This document shows, piece by piece, positions 54,401 to 63,865 of a stretch of DNA of 64,000 nt (within the stretch, counting starts at the first letter, position 1; each line of letters starts with the position of its first letter). Made by a program: the position numbers and the translations under genes. The stretch is from Poriferisodalis sp965203655 (GTDB taxonomy: Bacteria; Actinomycetota; Acidimicrobiia; Acidimicrobiales; Poriferisodalaceae), in the NCBI RefSeq assembly GCF_965203655.1, contig NZ_CBDBDD010000004.1, positions 248,001-312,000 of the forward strand, read 5' to 3'. The notes below the pieces were generated by a model. It searched no databases. It was given only the letters and a program-made list of their open reading frames with translations, and was not told the DNA's origin.

Positions 54401-56787
54401 CGCTCAGTCCTCGTTTCGTCCAGCGCGGCGAGCACGGTTTCGGGCGTCAGCGGCATGGAGGTGACACGGACGCCCGTGGCATCGGCGACAGCGTTCGCGA
54501 TGGCCGATGCGATCGGCAGCATCGCTCCCTCGCCGAGGCCTTTCGAGCCGAACGGTCCCGGGCCGTGGCCCTGCTCCTGGGTGATCGACACGAACTCCGC
54601 TGGAAGGTCGCTGGCCCGTGGCACCCGGTAGTCGACGAGCCTGCCGTTGGTCAGCGCGGGGCCGTCGAAGCGCATGGTCTCGAACAGGGCACCGCCGAGC
54701 CCCATGATCGCCGCGCCCTCGTCCTGGCCCCGGCAGGCGCCCTCGTGCAACACCGTGCCTGCATCGCCCGAGACAACCAATCGGTGCACCGTCACTGCGC
54801 CGGTCTCGGCGTCTACCGACACCTCCGCGGCGCCCCAGCCGTACTCCCACGACACGCACGGCGACTCCAGCGGGGCCCGGCTCTCGGTGGGTGCCTTGAA
54901 GAATCCCTCGCCGGTGAACTCGTAGCCGGTGCCGCCGTAGACGCCCATCACCATCGGTGCCAGAGGACGGGGCTCAGGCCCATTCCTGTCGTCGTTGCGA
55001 TCTTCGCCTCCGCTGCCGGTCTCGGAAGTCACGTGGATGAAGCCGTCCGCGAAATCGAGACGCTCCAGCGGTACGCCGAGCTCTGTCTTGGCGAAGAGCA
55101 GAACCCGTAGCCGCGCGGCCTCGGCGGCTTTCTGAACGGCCTGGCCCATCACCGAGATCGCCGACGATGCGTTGGTGCCCTGGTCGAACGGGGTGTGGTC
55201 GGTGTCGATGTCGGACCAATGCACGCGAGACCGGGGCAGTCGGAGAATGCGAGCGGCCACCTCTCGCAGGGCGGTCTGTGCGCCTTGGCCCATCTCGACG
55301 GTGCCGCACTGCACCCAGGCGTCGCCAGAAGTGGCCACCTTCACCCGGGCCTGTGCCGGTTTGTTCACCCCGCCCGAGTCCTTGAAGCCCACCGCGACAC
55401 CGCGACCTCGCCCCGCCGGACGAGGGCTGTCCATCCCGATGTGCGACGCCACCAGCTCGAGCCCCTCGACGAGGTCGGAGTCCATGGCGGATTCACCCGG
55501 CACGTACGACTCGCCCAGACCGATCAGGTTGCGGCGGCGCAGCTCCACCGGATCCATGCCGAGCCGCTCAGCGATCATGTCGATCTGGCTCTCGCAGGCG
55601 AAGTTGGCTTGTGTGCCTCCGAAGCCCCGGAATGGGCCGGCCGGAGTGGTGTTGGTGAGCACCGCATCGGTGACCGAGTGGATGTGCTGCCAGCGGTATG
55701 GCCCTGCGACCCGGTAGCCGGCCTTCTCGGCCACGAGCGGGCTGGCGTCTGCATACGCGCCGGCATCGAGCAGCACCTCGGCATCGCGCGCCACCAGCGT
55801 GCCGTCGGCCATGACGCCGGTGCGCAGCGTCAGGCGGGCATTGTGCTGGCGCATCGTCCAGAAGCCCTCGTCGAGCGTCAGGCAATAGCGCACCGGCGCG
55901 CTGGCCTTGAGCGCCAGCAGTGCCGCAATGGGCTCGGTCTTGCAGCCGTTCTTGGCCCCGAAACCGCCGCCGAGAAAGCCGACGTGCATGCGTACCCGCT
56001 GCTCGCCGATGCCCAGCAGGCGAGCCATCTCCTTGCGAACCGGGAACGGGTTCTGGCAGCTCGACCACAGCTCCAACCGGCTGTCGTCGCTGGTCACCTG
56101 CGCCGACCACCTGGCCACGGCCACGAAGGGTTCGAGGTGGAGATGCTGCTGGCGGCCGTCGAAAGCGAAGACGTCCGTGAAGACATGGTCGCAGCCGTCG
56201 AATGTCTCAGGATCGCCGGTCTCGTAACCGAAGCGGTAGCAGACATTGGACCGCGGCCGGGCGCCTCCGCTTGCACCCTGGCCGTAGGCGGGCGTTATCC
56301 CCAGCGGCGCTTCGGGGAAAATCTCCGGCGCCCCATCTGCGAGCGCTTCGTCGAAGTTAGTGACCGCCGGCAGCGGCTCGTAGGTGACCTGCACCAGCGA
56401 GAGCGCCCGGGTCGCATCGAGCTCGGTCTCGGCGGCGATGGCGACCACCGGGTCGCCGATGCAGCGCACGCGGTCGAGCGCAAGGATCGGCTGATCCTTG
56501 ATGAAGTAGCCGTAGCTGTGCGCGGCGACGAGCGGCGCATCCGATGGGCGGTGCTGGAGGTCAGCGGCGGCCCACCGGTCACGGTGCTCGCCGTCGAGCA
56601 GGTCACGGCGGGTGAGCACGGCCCGCACACCGGGGGCCTGCTCGGCGGCGGCGGTGTCGATGCGGGTGACGAGCGCATGGGCATGGGGCGAGCGGAGCAC
56701 CTTCGCGTGCAGCATCCCGGCGAGCGCGACATCAACGGCGTACGGAGCTGTGCCGGTGACCTTCAGCGACGCGTCCGACCGGTTCAT
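54397..56787 (-). CDS. Molybdenum hydroxylase large (molybdopterin) subunit
   Basis: 796 residues: a/b hammerhead, then the Mo domains. HVGFLGGGFGAKNGCK is the Q-loop, PAGPFRGFGGTQANF the second cofactor segment, GAQTALREVAARILRLPRSRVHW the third, and KGLGEGAM near the end holds the catalytic Glu. The CO dehydrogenase loop is missing. It hydroxylates an N-heterocycle or aldehyde. ATGA overlaps tie it to the FAD/2Fe-2S fusion gene before and the dioxygenase gene behind. Confidence 0.94.
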   Translation of the reverse strand: MNRSDASLKVTGTAPYAVDVALAGMLHAKVLRSPHAHALVTRIDTAAAEQAPGVRAVLTRRDLLDGEHRDRWAAADLQHRPSDAPLVAAHSYGYFIKDQPILALDRVRCIGDPVVAIAAETELDATRALSLVQVTYEPLPAVTNFDEALADGAPEIFPEAPLGITPAYGQGASGGARPRSNVCYRFGYETGDPETFDGCDHVFTDVFAFDGRQQHLHLEPFVAVARWSAQVTSDDSRLELWSSCQNPFPVRKEMARLLGIGEQRVRMHVGFLGGGFGAKNGCKTEPIAALLALKASAPVRYCLTLDEGFWTMRQHNARLTLRTGVMADGTLVARDAEVLLDAGAYADASPLVAEKAGYRVAGPYRWQHIHSVTDAVLTNTTPAGPFRGFGGTQANFACESQIDMIAERLGMDPVELRRRNLIGLGESYVPGESAMDSDLVEGLELVASHIGMDSPRPAGRGRGVAVGFKDSGGVNKPAQARVKVATSGDAWVQCGTVEMGQGAQTALREVAARILRLPRSRVHWSDIDTDHTPFDQGTNASSAISVMGQAVQKAAEAARLRVLLFAKTELGVPLERLDFADGFIHVTSETGSGGEDRNDDRNGPEPRPLAPMVMGVYGGTGYEFTGEGFFKAPTESRAPLESPCVSWEYGWGAAEVSVDAETGAVTVHRLVVSGDAGTVLHEGACRGQDEGAAIMGLGGALFETMRFDGPALTNGRLVDYRVPRASDLPAEFVSITQEQGHGPGPFGSKGLGEGAMLPIASAIANAVADATGVRVTSMPLTPETVLAALDETRTER

Positions 56788-58301
56788 GTCGCCGGTTCGG
56801 GGTGTGCGTCGGTCCGGTCACGCAGTGCAGCCCCCGCCGCCTCGACCGCTTCGATCACCATCAGGTAGCCGGTGCAGCGGCAGACATTCGAGTCGAGCCA
56901 GTCCACCATCGTGCTGCGGTCGGGATCCGGATGGTGCGCCAGCAAGGAGCTGGCCGTGAGGATCAGGCCAGGTGTGCAGTAGCCGCACTGGAATGCGCTG
57001 GTCTCGGCGAACGCCTGCTGCACCTCGCGCACGACGGCGGGAAGGCTCTCGGTCGGCTTGACGACGGCGCCCTCGTTGGCCGCCTCGATCGTGTGGACCT
57101 CGCACCCGGCCGCCTGCCAAGCGAACGTCGAGCACGACGCCGTGGGCAGACCGTCGACCAGCACCGTGCAGGCGCCGCAGACCGCCTGATCGCAGCCGAC
57201 GCGAGTGCCACCGAGGCCGGCCCGGGAGCGGATCGTGTCAACCAGCATCTCCGAGACCGGTGCAGCAGCCTCGAATGGGCTGCCGTTCAAGTGCATCTGA
57301 AGATCCACTGAGCCGGCGTTGCCGGCCGTATGACCGTCGCCTCGTCGTGTTGTCGCTTGGCCGGGTTGCCCTGTCGGCGCCGCGCTCTCACGCCGGGCAT
57401 CGTCGCCGGGAGACAGTTGTCCGGCATCATCGCCGGGGCTCGCTGGCGCACCTGCTGCGTGCGCTTGCACGCAGCGCTCGATGAGTACCTCGATCACGCG
57501 GCGCCGGTATCCGGATGAGGCATTGGCGTCATCCAGCGGCTCGCCGAGCGAGTCCAATGCGGCACGCACGGCGTCGAGATCGACCCTTCCACCGGCGCCG
57601 TGGGCACCGTCGGCTCCCTCAGCGCTGTTGGCATCGAACTCGAGTTCGATGATCTCGACATTGCGATACGCGCAGCCGATGGCTGCATACCGGTCGCCAA
57701 CGGCCACTGAAGCGACTGGCTTGAGCGATCGGTCGTACACGACACGGCCTTCAAGCGGCACCTCGCAGCCCACCAGCAGCCTGCCCGCGGCCCGATCGGC
57801 CACCGAGCAGCGCTGCTCGGTGCCGCCGGGGTCGAGGAAGATCAGCTCAGCGCCTGCCGCTGCAAGGATCGGTGCCGCGTCGTAGCCGGTGTCAAGCGAC
57901 ATGAGATTGCCGCCGACGGTGCCGGCGGTGCGAATGCGCACGTTGCCGATCGTCCGCCACGCGGCAGCCAGGTCAGGCCGATGGGCGAGCACCAGAGCGT
58001 CGGACTCGATGCGGGCGTGCGAGACCGCCGCCCCGATGAACAGCGCGCCGTCATGCAGCGAGATCTCGGTGAGAGCTTCGAGCCCGCCTAGCCGTACCAC
58101 GGACTCGGTCGATTCACCGTGCCGCAGACGCTGGGCAACGTCGATGCCGCCTGCATGTGCCCACGCTCCGTTGGCCACGCTGGCCGCTGCGTCGGCCAGC
58201 GACTCCGGCCGAAACAGCGTGAACGGCTCGATGCCCAGGTGGCTACGCGAGATCAGCCCGCTCGATGACGAATCCTGCGCGGCTTCTGGCTCGACGGTCA
58301 T
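56784..58301 (-). CDS. Molybdenum hydroxylase FAD-binding and 2Fe-2S subunits fused in one chain
   Basis: 505 residues from the ATG at 58301. The FAD subunit comes first (WAHAGGIDVAQRLRHG and TAGTVGGNLMSLD loops; C-terminal flavoprotein domain to about 290), then a Gly/Ser/Asp-rich linker with two SPGDDA copies, then the 2Fe-2S subunit (GCDQAVCGACTVLVDG, CGYCTPG, CRCTGY). XDH-type fusions have the opposite order, 2Fe-2S before FAD. A GAGG site precedes this ATG; a TTG at 58364 in the same frame would add 21 residues and overlap the previous gene. Its stop overlaps the large-subunit start. It carries electrons from Mo to the outside acceptor. Confidence 0.9.
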   Translation of the reverse strand: MTVEPEAAQDSSSSGLISRSHLGIEPFTLFRPESLADAAASVANGAWAHAGGIDVAQRLRHGESTESVVRLGGLEALTEISLHDGALFIGAAVSHARIESDALVLAHRPDLAAAWRTIGNVRIRTAGTVGGNLMSLDTGYDAAPILAAAGAELIFLDPGGTEQRCSVADRAAGRLLVGCEVPLEGRVVYDRSLKPVASVAVGDRYAAIGCAYRNVEIIELEFDANSAEGADGAHGAGGRVDLDAVRAALDSLGEPLDDANASSGYRRRVIEVLIERCVQAHAAGAPASPGDDAGQLSPGDDARRESAAPTGQPGQATTRRGDGHTAGNAGSVDLQMHLNGSPFEAAAPVSEMLVDTIRSRAGLGGTRVGCDQAVCGACTVLVDGLPTASCSTFAWQAAGCEVHTIEAANEGAVVKPTESLPAVVREVQQAFAETSAFQCGYCTPGLILTASSLLAHHPDPDRSTMVDWLDSNVCRCTGYLMVIEAVEAAGAALRDRTDAHPEPAT

Positions 58302-58338
58302 CGCAGCCTGCCTCGATGTCGGCTGGTTGCAGGAGTCG

Positions 58339-60009
58339 TCATCGGTCCGCCGCGGGCATCTCAACTGGAGGCACGAACGGCACCGGCATCGGTCCGAGTG
58401 CCTCGCAGTCCACCCGGATCAACTGCGGGCTTCCCGCATTCATGGCTGCCTCGAACGCACGGGCGAAGTCGTCGGGCGTCAACGCATCGGAATAGCCCAT
58501 GTCGAATGCCGTTGCTGCCGAAGCCAGATTGGGAGCCAACAGATCGACGCCCGAGCGCCGGCCGAGGTGTCGGTCCTGCGTGTTGCGCAGCACGCCGTAG
58601 CCGCGGTCGTCGAAGACCACGACTGTGACCGGCAGGTTCTCCTGGGCGAGGGTGGCCAGCTCGCCGAGCTGCGGCGCAAGACCGCCGTCGCCGACCATCA
58701 CCATGATCGGCTCAGTGGGACGGGCGACCGCGGCGCCGATCGACATTCCCACAGCCTGACCGATACCGCCGCCGCGGGGCACCACGTTGGTGGCGGGGTC
58801 GATGATCGGCAGCAGGCGGTTGCCCCACGAGCTGTTCGGGATGGTGATGTCGCGGACACGGGGTGCCCCATCGCTGAGCACGCTCGTCATGATGTCGCAG
58901 ATCTTCGAATAGGGCCCGATGTCGCGGCGCAGCTGCTCCCGGCATCGGGTTCGGGCCGCGGCGACGGCTGCGCTCCACGCAGGCTGCGCTGCTGCCGCTC
59001 CACCCGCCAGTCGCCGACTGAGCGCATCGAGCACGACGCCGGCTTCGCCCACGATCCCGACATCGGTCGGATACACCCGCCCGACCGCAGCGGAGTCGAC
59101 ATCGATCTGGATATGCACCGGCGGCATGGCGAGCCGGTAGCTGCAGGTCTCGTTGGAGCGGAAGTGCGTACCGACCGAGACCAGCAAGTCGGCCTCGGCC
59201 AGCAACTCGGCACCCGCCGCCGAAGCCGCGAAGTTGCCGATAACCCGGTCGTCGGTCTCGGGCAGCACGCCCCGACCGGCGTTGGAGGTGAACAGGCCGG
59301 CGCCGGTCTGTCGCAGCAGATCGTCGATCTGTTCCCCGCAGCCGACCGCACCGCCGCCTGCCCACACCAGCGGCCGTTCCGCAGCAGCGATGAGTTCGGC
59401 GGCGCGGTCCAGCGCGGCATGGTCAGGTCCGGGCACTTCAGCCGAACCTGACGAGTGCGCTGTCGCGCCACCCGCAGACGACTCGAACGGGACCGTTTCG
59501 CTGTACTGCAGGTCGATCGGCCATTCCAGGCTGACCGGGCCGCGCGGGTGGCAGCCCAAGCGACTGGCAGCTGCAGCGAAATCGGAATGCGCATCTGCTC
59601 CGACAGTTGCCGCCGACACCGAGCAGGCCTGCAGCAGCCCGAGCTGGTCCCGGGTCTCATGGATCACGCCACGGCCGCGCCCCATGTATTCGCAGGGAAT
59701 TTGGCCGGTGACATGCATCACCGGCGAGCCCGCGGTCAGGGCCTCGACAAGTGCACCGGCTGCATTTGCTGCGCCGGTGCCGGTGGAGGTCACCGCGCAC
59801 CCGGGCGTGCGGTTCACACGGGCGTACCCGTCGGCGGCGTTGACGGCTGCCGCCTCACTGCGGGTAGGCACCCAGCGCAGCTGATGCGTCAGGGCATCAA
59901 CCAGCGGCAGGTTGTGCACGCTCACCACGCCGAACGCAGCTTCCACATCGAGAGCTCTCAGCACTTCGACGAGCAAGTCGCCGCCGTTGCGAGCGGGTCC
60001 GTCATTCAT
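58339..60009 (-). CDS. Thiamine-diphosphate-dependent enzyme (acetolactate synthase / benzoylformate decarboxylase family)
   Basis: 556 residues, three domains as in this family. The catalytic Glu is in TRSEAAAVNAADGYAR; the ThDP/Mg motif begins MVGDGGLAPQLGELATL, but where an Asn-Asn is normal it ends VVFDDRGYG, with Asp-Asp. The middle domain (LVWAGGGAVG) is the transhydrogenase-like fold. Expected chemistry is decarboxylation of a 2-oxo acid or a carboligation. Its ATG overlaps the SDR stop (ATGA). In the operon it may decarboxylate an aromatic or ring-cleavage oxo acid. Confidence 0.9.
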   Translation of the reverse strand: MNDGPARNGGDLLVEVLRALDVEAAFGVVSVHNLPLVDALTHQLRWVPTRSEAAAVNAADGYARVNRTPGCAVTSTGTGAANAAGALVEALTAGSPVMHVTGQIPCEYMGRGRGVIHETRDQLGLLQACSVSAATVGADAHSDFAAAASRLGCHPRGPVSLEWPIDLQYSETVPFESSAGGATAHSSGSAEVPGPDHAALDRAAELIAAAERPLVWAGGGAVGCGEQIDDLLRQTGAGLFTSNAGRGVLPETDDRVIGNFAASAAGAELLAEADLLVSVGTHFRSNETCSYRLAMPPVHIQIDVDSAAVGRVYPTDVGIVGEAGVVLDALSRRLAGGAAAAQPAWSAAVAAARTRCREQLRRDIGPYSKICDIMTSVLSDGAPRVRDITIPNSSWGNRLLPIIDPATNVVPRGGGIGQAVGMSIGAAVARPTEPIMVMVGDGGLAPQLGELATLAQENLPVTVVVFDDRGYGVLRNTQDRHLGRRSGVDLLAPNLASAATAFDMGYSDALTPDDFARAFEAAMNAGSPQLIRVDCEALGPMPVPFVPPVEMPAADR

Positions 60010-60755
60010 GGCATCACGAAGCCGCCGTCAACGACGATGGTCTGACCGGTGATATAGCCGGCGTCTTCGGACAGCAGAAACGTGACTGTGCCAGTCACGT
60101 CCTCCGGCTGCTGGGGTCGGGTGATGGCCCGGTTGGCGGCGTACAGAGCATGGCGCTCCGCGGGGATCCTCTCGGCCGACGGCCCTTCTGTCAGCCCGGG
60201 TGCGACAGCGTTCACGGTGATGCCGTGGTCGCCCAGCTCGCGTGCCATGGCCCGCGTGAGTGCGATGAGTGCCCCCTTCGAGGCGATGTAGTGCGCCAGC
60301 CGGGGCGAGCCGTACAGCGCCGCATCCGAGGCGATGTTGATGATCCGGCCTTCGCCTGCGCCGATCATCTGCGGGGCGAGCGCCCGACTCACCAGCCATG
60401 GCCCCCGAGCGTTGGTGCTGTGAATGCGGTCCCACTCTTCCGGCGTGATGTCCCAGAACGTCTTGCCGCCCACGGCGTCGGCCAGACCGGCGTTGTTCAC
60501 GAGGCCCCAGAGCCCGCCGCTGCCCGAGACATGAGCGGCAAGATCAGCGACCGACGACTCGTCGCTCACATCGGTCGGGATGAACTCGGCAGCACCGCCG
60601 GCGGCCCTGATGTCGCTCACGACCTGCTCGCCGCGCTCGGGTACCAGCTCGGCCACGACAATCGATCCGCCCTCGGCCGCAATCGCATGCGCCATGGCCT
60701 CGCCGAGCCCGCGCCCGGCGCCGGTGACGACGACGCGACGACCGTGCAGGTTCAT
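60006..60755 (-). CDS. Short-chain dehydrogenase/reductase
   Basis: 249 residues. TGAGRGLG (11-18), NNAG (87-90), Ser143, Tyr156 and Lys160 (YIASK), and the C-terminal TGQTIVVDGG are complete. The residue after the second strand (VVAELVPER) suggests NAD(H). ATG at 60755 is used; the open frame upstream has no SDR features. It is 31 bp behind the cupin gene and overlaps the ThDP enzyme gene. An alcohol or diol oxidation within the same pathway is likely; dehydrogenation of a cis-diol made by the Rieske oxygenase is one option. Confidence 0.92.
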   Translation of the reverse strand: MNLHGRRVVVTGAGRGLGEAMAHAIAAEGGSIVVAELVPERGEQVVSDIRAAGGAAEFIPTDVSDESSVADLAAHVSGSGGLWGLVNNAGLADAVGGKTFWDITPEEWDRIHSTNARGPWLVSRALAPQMIGAGEGRIINIASDAALYGSPRLAHYIASKGALIALTRAMARELGDHGITVNAVAPGLTEGPSAERIPAERHALYAANRAITRPQQPEDVTGTVTFLLSEDAGYITGQTIVVDGGFVMP

Positions 60756-60786
60756 GTTGGGGCCAGCCGTGTGGGTACTCAGCCTC

Positions 60787-61296
60787 TTAGTCCCGCGTGA
60801 TCCCCGCCATGGGGGAATGCGGGGGATAGGTGGGTAGCTGGGGCTTCGATGCACCCAGCATCACGACGAACAGTGCGTCGGTCTCGCCCACATTGCGCAG
60901 CGACCGAGCAGTGCCGGCCGGGATCTTGATGAGGTCGCGATAGCCGAGCAGCCGGCTGGCCGAATCATCGCCGTCGTGAATCGTCACCTCGAGCTCGCCT
61001 TCGAGCACGAAGAACGCCTCCTCCACGTCGTGGTGGGTGTGCTCAGGGCCTTCCGCGCCCGGCGGCAGCAGCATGTTGGAGAACGTGAAGTGCTCGGCCG
61101 CCAGCGCCCGTTCGTCGCCCTCGTGGTTGCCGGTGCCGCCCGAGCCGATGTAGCGGATCTGCGCGCGCCGGTACTGCGGGCCTGCTTTCGTCTGAAACGC
61201 CAAAGTGTCCCAGTCCTCGCGCCGGCTGTCGCGCATGGCGCACATGTCGTCGATCCGAGCCTCCAGCTCGGCAGCTTCGGCGGCGGTCTGGCTCAT
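60787..61296 (-). CDS. Cupin-domain protein with a substituted second metal motif
   Basis: 169 residues, one cupin barrel. Motif 1 is complete: PEHTHHDVEEAFFVLEGE with two His and a Glu ligand. Motif 2 reads IPAGTARSLRNVG, where the expected His ligand (PxGxxH) is Arg. So it either binds metal with three ligands or not at all. Cupins in aromatic pathways are dioxygenases, decarboxylases or isomerases; this one could also be a non-enzymatic binder. It lies between the Rieske and SDR genes of one operon. Confidence 0.87.
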   Translation of the reverse strand: MSQTAAEAAELEARIDDMCAMRDSRREDWDTLAFQTKAGPQYRRAQIRYIGSGGTGNHEGDERALAAEHFTFSNMLLPPGAEGPEHTHHDVEEAFFVLEGELEVTIHDGDDSASRLLGYRDLIKIPAGTARSLRNVGETDALFVVMLGASKPQLPTYPPHSPMAGITRD

Positions 61297-61346
61297 CGTT
61301 GGTGTCCTGTGGTGGTCGGCGGTCGCAGGTTACGTGAGGCCCGGCA

Positions 61347-62546
61347 TCAGTCAGCCAGGGCAAGAGATTCCGGGGGCGTCGGCTCGTCGAGGCCGAAACG
61401 CTGCCGTTGCGCCTCGAAGTCCGGCTCGAGCGCCCGACGCAGGTGCACCACCGGTCGGTCTGCCTGAGCGAGATGCTCGTCGCGGCGGGCTTCCTCGACC
61501 GTGCGCAGGCCCTCCAGCATCTCCTTGTCCTGATTGAGCACGTGCAGGTGGGTTCCGCGCAGGCGCAGCCGGTACAGCGTCCGCCAGATACGACGCTCGC
61601 GGCCCGACACCGCACGGAATCGGGGAAAGTGCACGAGCGTCGCTGCATTGTCACGCGGCGTCAGGAATCCCAGGATCCGCAGCGGAGGACCCGGCCCGGC
61701 GCTGGGCGGCAGCGGGATGTCCAAGCGGACGTACGCAAGTTCGCCGGTGTGGATGTCGATCCAGTCGAAGTTGGTGCCCGCCTGGTCTCGCCGGCGGACC
61801 TCGAAGCCGTCGTCGTGATTGTCGACCACCACCCGGTCGTTGGTGATCCCCTCGTTGAGGGTGATCGAGCGGGCGTGCAGGAACGGCGCATGCATCAGAT
61901 CCGCGAGGTTCTCGAGCGCCAGCAACCAGTTCGCGCCCCATTCCACGGTTTCGGGAAACGTCGAGTAGCGCTCGTCGGTGAACTCGGCCGGGAGCTTGAG
62001 CGGCGCAGGCTCGTTCTCGCCGATCCATGCCCACAGATAGCCGGCCTGCTCACGCACGGGATAGCTCACGCTGACGCGGGTTCGCTCCGCCAGCGAGCAG
62101 GCGCCGCCCTGCGAGGGCACCGACGTGCACTGGCCCTCGCCGTCGAACCGCCAGTGGTGATACGCGCACTGCAACTGCCCGCCCACGACATCGCCGACCG
62201 ACAGCCGAGCTCCCCGGTGCGGGCACAGGTCGGCCATGAGTCGCACTGTGCCCTCGTCGTCGCGCCACGTCACCAAGTCCTCGCCCAGGAGCCGTGTAGG
62301 CACTGGCTGGGCGCCCACCAGGTCGGCCACGCCCAGCAGGTACCAGCGATCCCGCAGTCCGAGACGGGGGTCGCCCTTGGGCAGTTCGGGCGCCGGTGGC
62401 CAGATCGGCGGCCGTCGCGCCGCCCGACGCGCGCCGATGCCCGAGTACTGGGAGATGCGGCGTCGAGCCAGTTCAACCAGTGCTTCGGCCTCGGTTCGCG
62501 CCGTCCGAAGTGCTGGCGACGTTGCTGCTCGCGGTGCCGACACCAT
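61347..62546 (-). CDS. Rieske-type oxygenase, single-subunit (oxygenase of the VanA/phthalate class)
   Basis: 399 residues. The Rieske site is CPHRGARL with CAYHHWRF, and the catalytic iron region ENLADLMHAPFLHARS has the Asp and two His. There is no beta subunit next to it, as in the one-component alpha3 class such as phthalate or vanillate oxygenases. It hydroxylates or demethylates an aromatic substrate. ATG at 62546 is preferred over a TTG three codons earlier. A reductase for it is not seen in the window. Confidence 0.92.
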   Translation of the reverse strand: MVSAPRAATSPALRTARTEAEALVELARRRISQYSGIGARRAARRPPIWPPAPELPKGDPRLGLRDRWYLLGVADLVGAQPVPTRLLGEDLVTWRDDEGTVRLMADLCPHRGARLSVGDVVGGQLQCAYHHWRFDGEGQCTSVPSQGGACSLAERTRVSVSYPVREQAGYLWAWIGENEPAPLKLPAEFTDERYSTFPETVEWGANWLLALENLADLMHAPFLHARSITLNEGITNDRVVVDNHDDGFEVRRRDQAGTNFDWIDIHTGELAYVRLDIPLPPSAGPGPPLRILGFLTPRDNAATLVHFPRFRAVSGRERRIWRTLYRLRLRGTHLHVLNQDKEMLEGLRTVEEARRDEHLAQADRPVVHLRRALEPDFEAQRQRFGLDEPTPPESLALAD

Positions 62547-62616
62547 GTCGCGCAACTGTATTCGCCCTAACCGCCGGACTCGGCGGGCTCAGGCTGCTTG
62601 CAGCGTATTGGCGGGT

Positions 62617-63708
62617 TCAGTCTCCGGTGAGGTGTGCCACCTGCGGCATGACGTCGTTGGCGAGCAGGTCCATCGAGCGGCGCCAGGCCTCGGGTGACTC
62701 GGAGTAGTCGAAGCAGAACAGCAGCAGGTGGCCGAACCCTCCGACATCGGCATAGACCTTCTCGATCGACGCAGCGACGGTCTCGGGTGATCCCACGAAC
62801 CAGTTGTTGCGGGCGCAGTACTCCACGGTGACAACGCCATCCGCAGGCGGGTTGCGCTCGTCGATGAGGAACTTGTGGAAATCGAAGGCGCCGAGCAGCG
62901 GGATGAAGTACTCGGTCATCATCCGGCCCATCATCCCGCCGTAGGACAGCTCCCAGGCTTCCTCGTCAGTCGGGGCCACGAAGACCTCGCGGACCATCCG
63001 CCAGTCGCTGCGGCTGGCCTCCCGCCCTGCCCGGCGAGCACCGGCTTCGTATGAGTCCCAGTGCCCGCTGACGTACTGCGGGTTGAGGTTGAGGCTCATC
63101 GGAATCCAGCCCTTCTCGCCCGCCATCTCCAGCGTCGGCGACGGCGAGTTGAGCCCTGCCACGCCGATCGGCGGATGCGGCTGCTGCAGCGGGCGGAGGT
63201 GATGCACGAGGTCCATGTCGGGCATGCCGTGCGGCACCGAGCCCTTCCAGTGCTTGCCGTCGTGGGTCCAGCCGGGCTCCTGGCTCCAGAGGTTCAGGAT
63301 GAACTCGACCGATTCCTGGGTCATCTCGCGGTTCTCGCCGGCCATGCCGTCCACCCCGAACATCTCCCAGTCGCTGGGAAGCCCGCTGGCGGCGACGCCG
63401 AAGTTGAGCCGACCCTCGGAGATGTGGTCAAGCAGCGAGATGCGATTGGCCAGCTCGGCAGGGTGGTAGTAGGGCATCAGGAAGCCGCCGGGGCCGATGC
63501 GGATGTTCTCTGTGCGGCGCAGGGCCTCCAGCGTCAGCAGGTCCGGTGCAGGATGTGGTTCCCACTTGGCGGCATGGTGCTCGCCGATCCAGGCCTCGCC
63601 GAACCCGAATTCATCGGCCCACTCGATGACCTGCAGGTCCCATTCCCAGCCCTCGCGCAGATCGCGCTCGGGCGGGTGGCTCGGCATGGTGAACAGTCCC
63701 AGTTCCAT
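62617..63708 (-). CDS. LLM class flavin monooxygenase, FMN-type (luciferase/limonene-monooxygenase-like)
   Basis: 363 residues. MELGLFTMPSHP, FGFGEAWIGEHHAAKWEP (EHH), LMPYYHPAELANRISLLDHISEGRL in parts and FGVAASGLPSDWEMFG are typical of FMN luciferase-like monooxygenases. It would use FMNH2 and O2. It is the first gene of the eight-gene minus-strand group that ends at 53510 and starts in a 157-bp divergent region. A flavin reductase is not encoded nearby. Confidence 0.93.
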   Translation of the reverse strand: MELGLFTMPSHPPERDLREGWEWDLQVIEWADEFGFGEAWIGEHHAAKWEPHPAPDLLTLEALRRTENIRIGPGGFLMPYYHPAELANRISLLDHISEGRLNFGVAASGLPSDWEMFGVDGMAGENREMTQESVEFILNLWSQEPGWTHDGKHWKGSVPHGMPDMDLVHHLRPLQQPHPPIGVAGLNSPSPTLEMAGEKGWIPMSLNLNPQYVSGHWDSYEAGARRAGREASRSDWRMVREVFVAPTDEEAWELSYGGMMGRMMTEYFIPLLGAFDFHKFLIDERNPPADGVVTVEYCARNNWFVGSPETVAASIEKVYADVGGFGHLLLFCFDYSESPEAWRRSMDLLANDVMPQVAHLTGD

Positions 63709-63865
63709 CGTGATCCCCTGTCAGGCTCAGCGGCGCGAATACGCCCGCGCCTCGCCGCCGCAACTTACTGCGGCCACCGAACCCCGTCATCTGTGCCCAT
63801 CTAGCCTCCTCTTCGATCTCATATCGCAGCGAGATCACTCGTTGGCGTCGAGCGGGGAGTTCGCA
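63709..63865. promoter_or_regulatory. Divergent intergenic region with a spaced inverted repeat
   Basis: 157 bp between the LLM gene (minus) and the carboxyltransferase gene (plus). GATCTC (63815-63820) and GAGATC (63831-63836) form an inverted repeat with a 10-base spacer, the layout of a regulator site, in a relatively A/T-rich patch. The evidence is only the geometry. GGGGAG near 63854 is the ribosome binding site of the plus-strand gene. Confidence 0.3.

Noticed and set aside
55195..56868. Plus-strand open frame of about 557 codons
   Set aside because: Antisense to the molybdenum hydroxylase large subunit; no family features.
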